This document shows positions 37,898 to 46,965 of a DNA stretch of 64,000 bases, in pieces. Location of the stretch: positions 238,450 through 302,449 of the forward strand of contig AZIN01000003.1 in the NCBI GenBank assembly GCA_000511875.1, written 5' to 3'. Within the stretch, counting starts at the first letter, position 1. Each line of letters starts with the position of its first letter. Under the pieces are notes generated by a model, which worked only from the letters and a program-made list of their open reading frames with translations, had not been told where the DNA came from and did not search any database. Both the position numbers and the translations under genes were made by a program. This stretch comes from Gammaproteobacteria bacterium MOLA455 (GTDB lineage Bacteria; Pseudomonadota; Gammaproteobacteria; Pseudomonadales; Porticoccaceae).

Positions 37898-38737
37898 TTA
37901 AGTGTTGAGATTAGCGCACTCCCAGGCATGTATTGCATGCTTGCGTGTGAGCCCCCAACGGTAATCTCCTGCTAGGCCATCTGGGTCTATTGCCCTGTGA
38001 CTCGGGATAAATAAAGCAATGGGATTGTTGTTTATAGCGTTGAGGGTGGCAAAGGTGGATTTACGTCGCCCCACGGCTTCAGCAATCGCCCTGTGATGAG
38101 TCAGCTTCCCTGGCTCTGTCGTCAGTAGCGCGCGCCACACATTAATATGAGTAGGCAGGGCAAACAGGTGCAGATTCAATATTTTGTCGATCGGCTTGTC
38201 GCGAGAAAAAATTGATTGAAAAATTTCTATAGGTTTTGGCTCTTTATGCACCAGCTTCGCTTCAGGTAACAGTCGCTGCAAATTTCTCACAAAGGCGATT
38301 AGTGGCAGTCCGCTACTAAACGAAACCTTGCAAATCCCCCTCGGCGTCTCAGCCACAAACATCTCCCCAAAGGGGCTGTCGTGGACACTGTATTCAATAG
38401 TCAAATCGTAGCCTGGGCCACTCTTATAAAAACTCGGCAGCCATCCCTCTATCTGCACCTTATGGCCAAAAGTGGCCATGCCGCCAATTAAACCAGACTG
38501 ACTTTTAATCTCGGGCAGAGGCTTGGCCGAGGCGAGCAGTTTTTCGCCGCGCCGGGGATTGATGGTCTGCAGATAGGTCTTGGGTGTGACCTGGCTCCAG
38601 CGTGTGAACAGGCGTTTAATTTCAAAGGCGCTAGTGTCGAGATGTCCGGCAACCTCGTCGAGGCTTGGCCGCTGGTCCTGTTTGGTGGCAATAAATCTAA
38701 TTGCTTCAGCGATACGTTGGTAGTCTGGATTAGTCAT
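37898..38737 (-). CDS. Ada-like AraC/O6-alkylguanine transferase-type protein lacking the acceptor cysteine
   Basis: The 279-residue protein fuses an AraC-type helix-turn-helix region (about 1-70) to a domain shaped like O6-alkylguanine-DNA alkyltransferase (about 110-275). The C-terminal NPIALFIPSHRAI segment aligns with the canonical NP-x5-PCHRV, but the methyl-acceptor cysteine is serine (S246, codon AGT). The arginine-finger motif (RAVG) is replaced by FATLN. The protein cannot do normal suicidal methyl transfer. It could be a DNA-lesion sensor like the ATL proteins (which have Trp there) or a plain regulator. It lies 43 bases after the APC permease gene on the same strand. Confidence 0.8.
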   Translation of the reverse strand: MTNPDYQRIAEAIRFIATKQDQRPSLDEVAGHLDTSAFEIKRLFTRWSQVTPKTYLQTINPRRGEKLLASAKPLPEIKSQSGLIGGMATFGHKVQIEGWLPSFYKSGPGYDLTIEYSVHDSPFGEMFVAETPRGICKVSFSSGLPLIAFVRNLQRLLPEAKLVHKEPKPIEIFQSIFSRDKPIDKILNLHLFALPTHINVWRALLTTEPGKLTHHRAIAEAVGRRKSTFATLNAINNNPIALFIPSHRAIDPDGLAGDYRWGLTRKHAIHAWECANLNT

Positions 38738-38780
38738 CCTTGGAGTGTAGACTAGCCAAGCCTGGCTGCCAGAAAAGTCA

Positions 38781-40064
38781 CTATTTATTCACCGATAGTT
38801 TATATAACAGGCCGCCAACGGCAATCATGATTATGCCAATTCCGCCTTCAATGGGTCTGGAAATAAACACATAGGCTAGCGTCCAGATCGTTACACTGAG
38901 GTAGATCAGCGGTGCAAAAGGGTAACTAAAGGTTTTGTAGGCCCCGTCAATGGTGAGTTTTTTCCAGCGCAGCACAAACACGCCCAGCACCGCAAAAAGC
39001 GTATTGAGCCCGAGTACAAAGCTGGAGAAAATCAGCACTGATTCAAAGGTGGCGCTGAGGATAAATATCACTGCCAACAGACCCTGAAAGAAAATTGCCG
39101 TCATGGGCACGCCGTGAGAATTACAGCGCGAGAGTATTGAAAACAAACGGAAGTCTTCTCCTATTACCTGAAGCACTCGTGGGCCTGCCATGGTCATAGC
39201 GCTCACCGTGGAGATCAACAGCAGTGCTAGGATCAGGCCCATGGCTTTGCCTGCACTGTCACCGAGGGCGTGGTCGGCGACGATCACTCCGACCTCTAGC
39301 TTACCCTCGAGGATAGCGATGGGTGCCGCACTCAAAAAGGTAAAGTTTAGCAACAGATAGAGCATCATTACCAAGCCAGTGCCGACAAGCAGTACTATGG
39401 GCAGATTGCGCTGTGGATCCTCTAACTCGCTGGTGACATAGGTGACAGCGTTCCAGCCGGTGTAGGCATAATTGACGTAAATCAAAGCCACGGCAAAGGC
39501 GCCGCTAAATATCACTGTACTGTCACCGCTTTGTGGAGCGAAGCTTATGGGTTGTGGTGTGCCGCCCCAGATAAAAATCGTTGCACAGAACAGTATGATT
39601 AATAGCACTTTGAGGGCGGTAAATAGCTGTTGCACTGCACTGCTGGTTTGCCGCGAGCGACAGTGTAATAGAGTTAATATCAGTACCAGTGCGACCGCCG
39701 ACCAACGCGCTGAAATATTTGGAAACACTGCGGATAGATAGGCGCCAAAGGTCATGGCCGCTAGAGCTACTGGTGCGGCAAAACCGACAGTAGCAGAAAC
39801 CCAGCCGGAGATGAATCCAGCAGCTGGGTGATAAAGTCGCGAGAGAAAATTGTATTCACCGCCGGAGCGGGGCAGGTTGGCGCCGAGCTCAGCATAGGTC
39901 AGTGCGCCACAGAGTGCGGTCAGGCCACCGATAAGCCAGAGCGCCATAAGTACAAAAAACGATTGGATGCCCAAAAGCTGAAAGCCGAGGCTGGTGAATA
40001 CGCCGGTGCCAATCATATTGGCAACCACCACCGAGATACCTGTGGTTCTTGAAAATGTCTGCAT
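38781..40064 (-). CDS. APC-superfamily amino acid permease
   Basis: The 427-residue protein has about twelve membrane helices with the GTGVF motif in helix 1 (19-23) and SGGEYNFL in helix 2-3, which mark the APC/LAT branch of amino acid and polyamine transporters. Substrate is unknown. It is followed after 43 bases by the Ada-like gene, which may be co-transcribed. Confidence 0.88.
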   Translation of the reverse strand: MQTFSRTTGISVVVANMIGTGVFTSLGFQLLGIQSFFVLMALWLIGGLTALCGALTYAELGANLPRSGGEYNFLSRLYHPAAGFISGWVSATVGFAAPVALAAMTFGAYLSAVFPNISARWSAVALVLILTLLHCRSRQTSSAVQQLFTALKVLLIILFCATIFIWGGTPQPISFAPQSGDSTVIFSGAFAVALIYVNYAYTGWNAVTYVTSELEDPQRNLPIVLLVGTGLVMMLYLLLNFTFLSAAPIAILEGKLEVGVIVADHALGDSAGKAMGLILALLLISTVSAMTMAGPRVLQVIGEDFRLFSILSRCNSHGVPMTAIFFQGLLAVIFILSATFESVLIFSSFVLGLNTLFAVLGVFVLRWKKLTIDGAYKTFSYPFAPLIYLSVTIWTLAYVFISRPIEGGIGIIMIAVGGLLYKLSVNK

Positions 40065-40261
40065 GGTTAAGTGCTTGTATGGCTAGTGATGAGTTGATTC
40101 TTTTTGACACTCTACCGCAGCTCGGCGCCCGAGACATCAAATACTCTAAGGTCACAAAAATGACACAGAAAATAAAACAGAGTACCTTACACTCCTAGGA
40201 TAAATCGCTCCAAAAACCGCGACAAAAATCATAACAATAAATAAAAAAAGAGAGTCACGAA

Positions 40262-40651
40262 ATGGAAAAGGGTCTGCGTACAGCAGTAGTACTTATTGGT
40301 GTCAGCATGTTGCTCGGCGCTGCAGGATTTATATTCGCGCCGGAAGCAATGGAGGCTCAGTTCTCTGTGGTGGCCAGCCGTGTTGATGGCATGGGAACCC
40401 TGCGCGGTGATCTCGGCGGCCTATTTCTAACCCTGGCGGTTTTTACATTGGCTGGCTCGCGTCCGGGTAAAAGTGCCTGGTTGGCTGTGCCGGTGGTATT
40501 TATGCTCGCGGTGCTGTTTGGACGCACGGTTCATATCCTACTTGATGGCCTGTCAGAACCGGCGATCCGCTCGACAGTGGTGGAAATTATCGCTCTGGTG
40601 ATTCTTGAAGCGGCGCGCCGTCAACTCGTCACTGACAAGGTGGAGAAATAA
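40262..40651 (+). CDS. Small four-helix membrane protein (DUF4345-like)
   Basis: The 129-residue protein has four hydrophobic segments, with a GTLRGDLGGLFLTLA motif after the first, as in DUF4345-type small membrane proteins of unknown role. It ends two bases before the DUF3604 gene, so the two are surely co-transcribed. I do not know its function. Confidence 0.65.
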   Translation: MEKGLRTAVVLIGVSMLLGAAGFIFAPEAMEAQFSVVASRVDGMGTLRGDLGGLFLTLAVFTLAGSRPGKSAWLAVPVVFMLAVLFGRTVHILLDGLSEPAIRSTVVEIIALVILEAARRQLVTDKVEK

Positions 40652-40653
40652 CT

Positions 40654-42543
40654 ATGGCTGCCCACAATCTGCTTCTCTCAACACTACTTTTGACTGCCGC
40701 CAGCCTGTCTATGGCGGAGGATACATCAGTCCCGACTCAGGTCTATTTTGGTGATACTCACCTACATACCTCTTATTCTTTTGACGCCTTTCTAAATAAT
40801 AATCACAGCGCTGATCCAGACACTGCCTATCGCTGGGCTAAAGGGCAGCCAGTTATTCATCCCTATAATCGCGCACGAGTGCAGATTCAAACGCCATTGG
40901 ATTTCCTTGTGGTCAGTGATCATGCTGAGATGCTCGGTGTGATGAAAGCGGTGCGCAATAACAGCGATCTATTTGGTGAGCTGGGACTGTGGGCGAGCGT
41001 GAAGCGTTGGTATGCGATGTTGCAAATGAATGACGCCATTGATACCGACACTGGAATGGCATTCTTTGGACGCTTTTTGCCGCGGCCAGCGCTTGGCGAG
41101 GGCCATGATGACCCGGTGATAGACCCCAACAATAACATAGCCCAGGTAGCTATTTTTGGTGATACTACCCCAGTGAGTTTGGCGGCATGGAATGACATTG
41201 TCGACACTGCAGAGCGCCACAACGATCCCGGTACATTTACCAGTCTGGTCGGTTGGGAGTGGAGCTCAATTCCCACCGGTGCCAACTTACACCGCATTGT
41301 GATCAGTCCAGATGGAGCCGAGAAGAGCAACCAATATCTGCCCTTTGGCTCTGACCAGAGTCAGTATCCAGAAGAGCTGTGGAAATGGTTGGGCGAGACG
41401 CAAGAGCGCACTGGTGCACGCTTCTTAGCCATTCCCCACAACTCGAATATCTCTAAAGGCTATATGTTTGACACCACCACCTTGCGCGGCGAAGAGATTA
41501 CCGCCGACTACGCCACTCGCCGCATGGCTTGGGAGCCGGTAGTTGAAATCACCCAGATCAAAGGTGATAGCGAAACGACCAACAAGTTCTCGCCAGAAGA
41601 CGAATTTGCCGACTTCGAGACATATGAGCACTACATTCAAAATGGCGTCGTGAATTATGTTGCCAGTGCCGCTGACTATATTCGTCCGGCTCTAAAGAGA
41701 GGTCTGTCCATCGAGCAAAAGGTGGGTGCCAATCCTTATAAGTTTGGCCTGATAGGTTCAACAGATGCTCACTCCGGGTTGTCGTCGTCCGAGGAGAATA
41801 ATTTCTGGGGCAAGATGGCTAAGGATTCGACCCCCGAAACCAAGTCTTTTTACAGCGACAAGCCTGAGGATCGCGATGGTTGGAGTATGTCGGCCTCTGG
41901 GATCGCCGCCGTCTGGGCTCCCGAAAACACTCGTGAAGCGATCTACGCTGCGTTTAAGCGCAAAGAGGTCTACGCTACCAGCGGGCCGCGCATGCGGGTA
42001 CAGTTATTTGCCGGCTGGAGTTTTCCCGAAGGTGCCGCTGAAGCGGACGATTTTGCCGCCATTGGCTATAGCAATGGTGTGCCTATGGGTGGCGATTTAA
42101 CGGCCACTGACGAGTTTGATCAAGCGCCGAGCTTCTTACTGCGCGCGGTAAAAGATCCATTGGAAGCCAATCTTGATCGCGCACAGATTGTTAAGGGTTG
42201 GGTCGATGCCAACGGTGTTGAGCATGAGCAGGTCTATAATGTCGCCTGGTCTGGAGATCGTCAGTTGGATAGCGATGGACGCTTGCCAGCCGTGGCCAAT
42301 ACCGTTGATTTGCAATCGGGCCGATACACTAACAGTGTTGGGCAGGCTGAGTTTGCCGTGAAATGGATGGATCCAGATTTTGACCCACAGCACTCAGCAT
42401 TTTACTATGCGCGCGTATTGCAGATCCCAACACCGCGCAATGCTCTATTCGATGCTCGCGCCCTGGGGCTAGATAAGCCGCCGAAAGGACCCAGTACGAT
42501 TCAAGAGCGCGCCTATACTTCGCCGATTTGGTATCAGCCCTAA
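40654..42543 (+). CDS. DUF3604 exported PHP-like metal-dependent protein
   Basis: The 629-residue protein has a signal peptide (about 1-21) and PHP-superfamily-like metal-binding motifs: GDTHLHTSYS (H36, H38), VVSDHAEM (D89, H90), a GWEWSS segment, AIPHNSN and STDAHSG (about 369-375). These are the DUF3604 hallmarks. The likely active-site histidines suggest a periplasmic hydrolase needing two or three metal ions; substrate is unknown. It lies in a four-gene run with a small membrane protein upstream and a parvulin and HupE/UreJ protein downstream. Confidence 0.85.
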   Translation: MAAHNLLLSTLLLTAASLSMAEDTSVPTQVYFGDTHLHTSYSFDAFLNNNHSADPDTAYRWAKGQPVIHPYNRARVQIQTPLDFLVVSDHAEMLGVMKAVRNNSDLFGELGLWASVKRWYAMLQMNDAIDTDTGMAFFGRFLPRPALGEGHDDPVIDPNNNIAQVAIFGDTTPVSLAAWNDIVDTAERHNDPGTFTSLVGWEWSSIPTGANLHRIVISPDGAEKSNQYLPFGSDQSQYPEELWKWLGETQERTGARFLAIPHNSNISKGYMFDTTTLRGEEITADYATRRMAWEPVVEITQIKGDSETTNKFSPEDEFADFETYEHYIQNGVVNYVASAADYIRPALKRGLSIEQKVGANPYKFGLIGSTDAHSGLSSSEENNFWGKMAKDSTPETKSFYSDKPEDRDGWSMSASGIAAVWAPENTREAIYAAFKRKEVYATSGPRMRVQLFAGWSFPEGAAEADDFAAIGYSNGVPMGGDLTATDEFDQAPSFLLRAVKDPLEANLDRAQIVKGWVDANGVEHEQVYNVAWSGDRQLDSDGRLPAVANTVDLQSGRYTNSVGQAEFAVKWMDPDFDPQHSAFYYARVLQIPTPRNALFDARALGLDKPPKGPSTIQERAYTSPIWYQP

Positions 42544-42683
42544 TTGGGCTGGTAGTTTCTGAATGTTGGCTTCGTCTTATCGAGCAACTAACGCGGTGCA
42601 ATCCTGGCACTATAGAGTGGTTGCCCCGGATCTATTAACGGTCTTTTCACTAATTGTCTCTCAGAGGTTTGCAAACAGTAGCC

Positions 42684-43559
42684 ATGCCTAGTTTATTCAA
42701 AGAACCGCTATTCCAATTTCTCGTTATTGCGCTGTTGCTGCTGCTCGGTGAGCGATTAATAAATGCCGATGACTACGCCTACGACCAATATCATATAGAG
42801 GTTGATAATGACGTGCTGCTGCAGTTTATGCAGTTGCGCGCCAAGACTTTTAAGCCAGAAGAAGCCCAGCAGGCGCTTGATGAGCTTAGTGCCGAAGACC
42901 GTCAGCGTTTAGTCGATGACTATGCTCGAGAAGAGGCGCTGTTTCGTGACGCCATGGAACTCAATCTGGATAAAAACGACCAGATTATTCGCCGTCGTCT
43001 GATCCAAAAAATGGATTATCTGGCTCAGGGCTTTTACGACGAGGCTGAAGCCATAACCGAAGATGATCTGCGTGACTATTACGTTGAGCGCAGGGAAGAG
43101 TATAAAAAGCCGGCGTCGGCAACCTTCACTCATGTATTTGTCTCTAGTGAGCGCCATGGTGTTGAGCAGGCCCAAGCCATTGCCACTGAACTTCAACAAA
43201 CCCTCAATGCCGAGGCTGTGCCATTTGAGAATGCCCCCCGTTACGGCGAGCGCTTTCTCTATAACCGCAACTACGTCAATCGCGACGATGACGAAATTGG
43301 CAGCCATTTTGGTGATCAGTTCGAGCAACAGTTATTCACTTTATCAACTAGTGACAAGTGGCAGGGGCCAGTGCAGTCAACCTATGGTTGGCATCTGGTG
43401 TTGTTGGTTAAAAACACCTCAGCCTATATCCCGCCCCTTGAAGAAATTGCCGCCAATGTTTTTGCTGATGCTCAGCGTCAGCAACAGCAGCAGGTCAAGC
43501 GTGAGGCGATCAATAAGTTGATGGCCAAGTACAAAATAAGTGATCGGAGCGGCGAGTAA
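42684..43559 (+). CDS. Membrane-anchored PpiC-type peptidyl-prolyl isomerase
   Basis: The 291-residue protein has one N-terminal helix (about 8-24), a SurA-N-like helical region rich in Gln/Asp/Glu, and a parvulin domain (about 135-260) with ATFTHVFVS and GWHLVLL motifs. It should sit in the inner membrane with its foldase domain in the periplasm. The start is uncertain: ATG 42684 gives the anchor at the very N terminus; a TTG at 42654 would add ten residues. Its stop overlaps the HupE/UreJ gene start by one base, so the two are coupled. Confidence 0.82.
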   Translation: MPSLFKEPLFQFLVIALLLLLGERLINADDYAYDQYHIEVDNDVLLQFMQLRAKTFKPEEAQQALDELSAEDRQRLVDDYAREEALFRDAMELNLDKNDQIIRRRLIQKMDYLAQGFYDEAEAITEDDLRDYYVERREEYKKPASATFTHVFVSSERHGVEQAQAIATELQQTLNAEAVPFENAPRYGERFLYNRNYVNRDDDEIGSHFGDQFEQQLFTLSTSDKWQGPVQSTYGWHLVLLVKNTSAYIPPLEEIAANVFADAQRQQQQQVKREAINKLMAKYKISDRSGE

Positions 43560-44575
43560 TGACCGCTAGGTTACTTTCATTATTACTGGTCAGCCTTCTC
43601 TCGCTAAGTGCAACACTGCAGGCTGATGAAGCACGCCCGGTCTATGTTGAAGTCACCCAGATGAGTGGCTCTGAATATGTGCTGAAGTGGAAAATTCCAC
43701 CGGTTATGCCCCAGGGCCAGGAGCCTGCCATTGAGCTGCGCCAGAGCAATTGCCGTCTTCACAATGGTGCTCTTGGGGGCAAGCCTGCTGGGCTGGTTGG
43801 CCGCAAGCTATATCGCTGTGATAGTGATACCCAGGCCGACTATCAGATTGAGTTAATGTATCCCAATAGCAATCCAGCGCTGACCTCATTAATTGTTTTC
43901 AAGCCTTTGTCGGGCGATCCGGTACAGGTATTTTCCGGGCCCGAAGAAACTCTGGTGACCCTGTCTTTAGTGACTTCCCCTGCTACAGTGGCCAAGCAGT
44001 ACACCGTGGCTGGTATCGAACATATTCTAATCGGTACAGACCACCTGCTATTTGTGCTCTGCCTGATGATGATTGCCGGGAGCTTCAAACGTCTGGTGCT
44101 CACCGTCACCGGGTTTACTGTGGCCCACTCTATTACTTTGAGTCTGGCTACTCTGGATATTTTTCGTCTACCGACGGAGTTGGTGGAGCTATTGATTGCC
44201 CTGAGTATTTTACTGCTGGCGGTAGAGATTGTTAAACATCGCGCTGGGGGTGCGAAAGACAGCTTTACCTGGCGTTACCCGGTGAGTGTGTCGGCGGTAT
44301 TTGGTCTATTGCATGGCTTTGGTTTTGCCGTGGTGTTGCAGGAATTAGGTCTGCCATCGGCAATGAAAGTTCAGGCGCTGTTATTTTTCAATATTGGCGT
44401 TGAGCTGGGTCAGCTGGCCTTTATTGTGATGGTGTCGATTGTTGCCTTAATTGTTAGGCGATTGATCGTTACTGGAGCCAGCCAACAGGATCGACTGACG
44501 CAGGTGGTGATATACAGTATTGGAGTGTGCAGCGCTTACTGGTTGTTTGAGCGTAGCGCTGTACTCTTCAGTTGA
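43559..44575 (+). CDS. HupE/UreJ-family membrane protein with exported N-terminal domain
   Basis: The 338-residue protein has a signal peptide (about 1-22), an extracytoplasmic domain of about 120 residues, then six membrane helices. It has the family motif HILIGTDHLLFVL (about 155-167), GLLHGFGFAVVL and FNIGVELGQ. Relatives have been linked to nickel or cobalt handling around hydrogenase and urease, but no such enzyme is here. Its tight link to the parvulin and DUF3604 genes suggests it serves the exported DUF3604 protein, perhaps in metal supply. Confidence 0.85.
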   Translation: MTARLLSLLLVSLLSLSATLQADEARPVYVEVTQMSGSEYVLKWKIPPVMPQGQEPAIELRQSNCRLHNGALGGKPAGLVGRKLYRCDSDTQADYQIELMYPNSNPALTSLIVFKPLSGDPVQVFSGPEETLVTLSLVTSPATVAKQYTVAGIEHILIGTDHLLFVLCLMMIAGSFKRLVLTVTGFTVAHSITLSLATLDIFRLPTELVELLIALSILLLAVEIVKHRAGGAKDSFTWRYPVSVSAVFGLLHGFGFAVVLQELGLPSAMKVQALLFFNIGVELGQLAFIVMVSIVALIVRRLIVTGASQQDRLTQVVIYSIGVCSAYWLFERSAVLFS

Positions 44576-44579
44576 AAAG

Positions 44580-44607
44580 TAAGCCTAGCTAGACCTAGCC
44601 AGGCTTA
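44580..44607. terminator. Hairpin between convergent HupE/UreJ and suhB genes
   Basis: TAAGCCT and AGGCTTA, with inner GCTA and TAGC, form an 11-bp stem with one mismatch and a four-base loop, lying in the 39-base gap between two stop codons. The T run is short on either strand, so it is a probable but not strong two-way terminator. Confidence 0.55.
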
Positions 44608-44614
44608 TAGCACT

Positions 44615-45418
44615 CTATTTTACGTTACTAAGATGCTTGGAAATCACCGTCAGAGTTGGCTTAACCAGCTTGGGGGTGCACGCAACTATGTGTCCAGTTT
44701 CCAAGAACTTTTCACCGCCCTGGAAATCACTCACCATGCCGCCAGCTTCGCGAACCAAAAGTGCGCCAGCCGCTATATCCCAAGGCTTGAGATACATTTC
44801 CCAGTAAGCATCCATGCGTCCGGCTGCAACATAGGCCAAGTCCAGTGCCGCTGCACCCATACGGCGAACACCGGATGAGTTGGTGGCAAACTCATGCATC
44901 GACTTTAGGTAACCGTCCATATGATCGAAGGAGGGCGAACTGAAGGGAATACCTGTGGCGTAGAGCGCACCGGCTTCACTGGCGCGACCCGAGACACGAA
45001 TGCGGCGGCCATTAAGTTTGGCACCATCACCGCGACTGGCGGTAAATTCCTCGTGCTTAAAGGGTTCTACTATTACAGCATGCTCAAGCTTGCCTTTAAT
45101 CCGGCAGGCGATTGAGATGGCGACATGGGGAATGCCGCGAATAAAATTGGTGGTGCCATCCAATGGATCGATAATCCACTCCACATCACTGTCTGGGTTG
45201 CCGCTGACGCCGCTCTCCTCACAGAGGAAGCGATGGTCTGGGTAAGCCTTGGAGATATGATAAATAATCGTCTCTTCGGAACGTCTATCAACTTCAGTTA
45301 CAAAGTCGTGGCGACCTTTCTCGTCGACCTTTACCAGATCGAGATTATCAGCCGATTTTACAATCATCTCGCCCGCACTGCGCGCAGCACGCAGGGCAAT
45401 ATTAACCATAGGTTGCAT
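44615..45418 (-). CDS. suhB: SuhB, inositol-1-monophosphatase family
   Basis: The 267-residue protein has the family metal-binding motifs EESG (about 68-71), DPLDGTTNF (about 85-93) and the C-terminal WDIAAGALLVREAGG. Length equals E. coli SuhB. It hydrolyses inositol phosphates and also joins rRNA antitermination complexes in enterobacteria. I chose the MQPMVNIALRAARSAG start (ATG ending at 45418), matching the family; a longer frame to 45586 would overlap trmJ and has no homologous look. It is divergent from trmJ, the usual arrangement. Confidence 0.94.
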   Translation of the reverse strand: MQPMVNIALRAARSAGEMIVKSADNLDLVKVDEKGRHDFVTEVDRRSEETIIYHISKAYPDHRFLCEESGVSGNPDSDVEWIIDPLDGTTNFIRGIPHVAISIACRIKGKLEHAVIVEPFKHEEFTASRGDGAKLNGRRIRVSGRASEAGALYATGIPFSSPSFDHMDGYLKSMHEFATNSSGVRRMGAAALDLAYVAAGRMDAYWEMYLKPWDIAAGALLVREAGGMVSDFQGGEKFLETGHIVACTPKLVKPTLTVISKHLSNVK

Positions 45419-45579
45419 GTTAGATTTTCCAAGTGACTTAAAGAGCGCCGGCATTGTAACAGAACTAATGTGCCAGAGAAGACTGATTCTGCTACACTCG
45501 CGGCCGTTTTTTGGCGCTCTAGCAACAGGGGCCATCGAAGGCCGTACCAGGGCCATTTGAGAGATATAAGAGGTGATAA

Positions 45580-46326
45580 GTGTCAATAGTTGAGCGTCAG
45601 GAGAATATTCGTATCGTGCTAGTCAATACTACCCATCCCGGTAATATTGGCGGTGCTGCGCGAGCCATGAAGAATATGGGACTGGCCGAATTGTATTTGG
45701 TTCAACCCCGTGAATATCCGGCACCACGCGCTGTATGGCGCGCTGCTGGGGCTCGCGATGTACTTGCCAATGCGACCATTGTAGAGACTGTTGATGAAGC
45801 TATAGCTGACTGTGCGCTGGTGGTTGGCACCAGTGCTCGGGAGCGACGTATTCCCTGGCCACTGCTCAATCCCCGGGAGTGTGGCGAGAAAATATACAGC
45901 GAAGCAGTAACCCACAAAACGGCTCTGCTGTTTGGTCGCGAAGATCGCGGACTGACCAATGACGAGCTGCAAAAGTGTCACTATCATGTGCACATCCCAT
46001 CCAACCCTGACTATAGCTCGTTGAATCTGGCCACTGCTGTGCAGGTGTTGGCCTATGAGATTCGCATGGCCAGTCTGGCGGATGACCAGGGTAATTTGCC
46101 CTCACTCAGTGAATGGGACCAGCCGCCAGTTGCCGCCGGCGACCTGGAGTTCTTCCATGAGCATCTTGCCACCACTATGGCCGAGCTACAGTTCTATGAT
46201 CCGGAAAATCCAAAGCAGCTTTTAACCCGCATGCGCAGATTATTTAACCGTGTGCGCATGGATCAAATGGAAGTTTCTATACTTCGTGGTCTGTTGTCTG
46301 CGGTGCAGCGTAAAATCACTAAATGA
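45580..46326 (+). CDS. trmJ: TrmJ, tRNA (Cm32/Um32) 2'-O-methyltransferase
   Basis: The 248-residue SPOUT-class protein begins with RIVLVNTTHPGNIGGAARA and has the FGREDRGLTNDEL and NPDYSSLNLATAVQVLAYE knot motifs. It methylates the ribose of position 32 in several tRNAs. The GTG start has a GAGGTGAT ribosome site just upstream. It precedes iscR, as in many gammaproteobacteria. Confidence 0.96.
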   Translation: MSIVERQENIRIVLVNTTHPGNIGGAARAMKNMGLAELYLVQPREYPAPRAVWRAAGARDVLANATIVETVDEAIADCALVVGTSARERRIPWPLLNPRECGEKIYSEAVTHKTALLFGREDRGLTNDELQKCHYHVHIPSNPDYSSLNLATAVQVLAYEIRMASLADDQGNLPSLSEWDQPPVAAGDLEFFHEHLATTMAELQFYDPENPKQLLTRMRRLFNRVRMDQMEVSILRGLLSAVQRKITK

Positions 46327-46414
46327 CGGTCTGTGGGAGTCAGTCAGCGTCATTTTAGAAGACGGTTTTTGCTGTTATAAACGCTTCTTCAAGAGTCGCG
46401 AGCGGGTTGATCAC

Positions 46415-46439
46415 TTACTTGACTAAAATAGTCGGGTAT
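46415..46439. promoter_or_regulatory. Type 1 IscR binding site before iscR
   Basis: The 25-base sequence fits the E. coli type 1 IscR consensus (ATA-S-YY-GACT-RWWWY-AGTC-RR-S-TAT) at 24 of 25 positions, with the inverted GACT...AGTC core at 46421-46433; only the first A is a T. It covers the -35 box and spacer of the iscR promoter, so [2Fe-2S]-IscR should repress the operon. Confidence 0.9.
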
Positions 46440-46447
46440 TGGATAAT
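46419..46447 (+). promoter_or_regulatory. Sigma-70 promoter of the isc operon
   Basis: TTGACT (46419-46424) and GATAAT (46442-46447) are 17 bases apart and 28 bases before iscR. The -35 lies inside the IscR site, the same layout as the autoregulated E. coli iscR promoter. Confidence 0.85.
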
Positions 46448-46474
46448 TCGGCCCTGACTTAGAAAGGTAGGATC

Positions 46475-46951
46475 ATGAGACTGACAACCAAGGGGCGATA
46501 TGCGGTAACGGCGATGCTGGATCTCACCATCCACTGCGACGACAAGCCCGTTTCTCTGGCCGAAATATCTCAGCGCCAATCTATTTCACTCTCGTATCTG
46601 GAGCAACTTTTTTCAAAGCTACGACAGTCTGAACTGGTGACCAGTGTGCGCGGTCCCGGCGGCGGGTACCATCTAGGCAGGGCTAGCGAGAATATTTTTA
46701 TCGCGGAAATAATCGACGCAGTGAACGAGTCGGTTGATACCACGAACTGCCAGGGCAAAGGCGACTGCCAGGGCGGTGAGATCTGTTTGACCCACTCGCT
46801 GTGGGATCAGTTAAGCCATGAGATCCACAACTTCTTGAATGCCATCTCTCTGGCCGATCTGGTTGCCCGCCGTGACGTAAAGAGTATTGCTCAGCGCCAG
46901 GTTGAGCAGTTATTAATTTTAAATGAAAGTCCGCAGGCTGGTGCCTGCTGA
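46475..46951 (+). CDS. iscR: IscR, Fe-S cluster-sensing transcription regulator
   Basis: The 158-residue Rrf2-family protein has the winged helix (1-75) and the [2Fe-2S] ligands C92, C98, C104 and H107 at exactly the E. coli positions. It represses the isc operon when it carries a cluster. It is first in iscRSUA-hscBA-fdx-iscX. The TTG at the end of the promoter gap is not used; ATG 46475 follows an AAAGGTAGGAT ribosome region. Confidence 0.97.
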   Translation: MRLTTKGRYAVTAMLDLTIHCDDKPVSLAEISQRQSISLSYLEQLFSKLRQSELVTSVRGPGGGYHLGRASENIFIAEIIDAVNESVDTTNCQGKGDCQGGEICLTHSLWDQLSHEIHNFLNAISLADLVARRDVKSIAQRQVEQLLILNESPQAGAC

Positions 46952-46965
46952 AACTGGAGTAATAA

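Noticed and set aside
45419..45586. N-terminal extension of SuhB
   Set aside because: It would run over the trmJ start; the 267-residue form equals the E. coli protein length and has a GGAA site.
46323..46356. Possible terminator after trmJ (ATGACG / CGTCAT then TTTT)
   Set aside because: Only six pairs with a 19-base loop; too weak to list.
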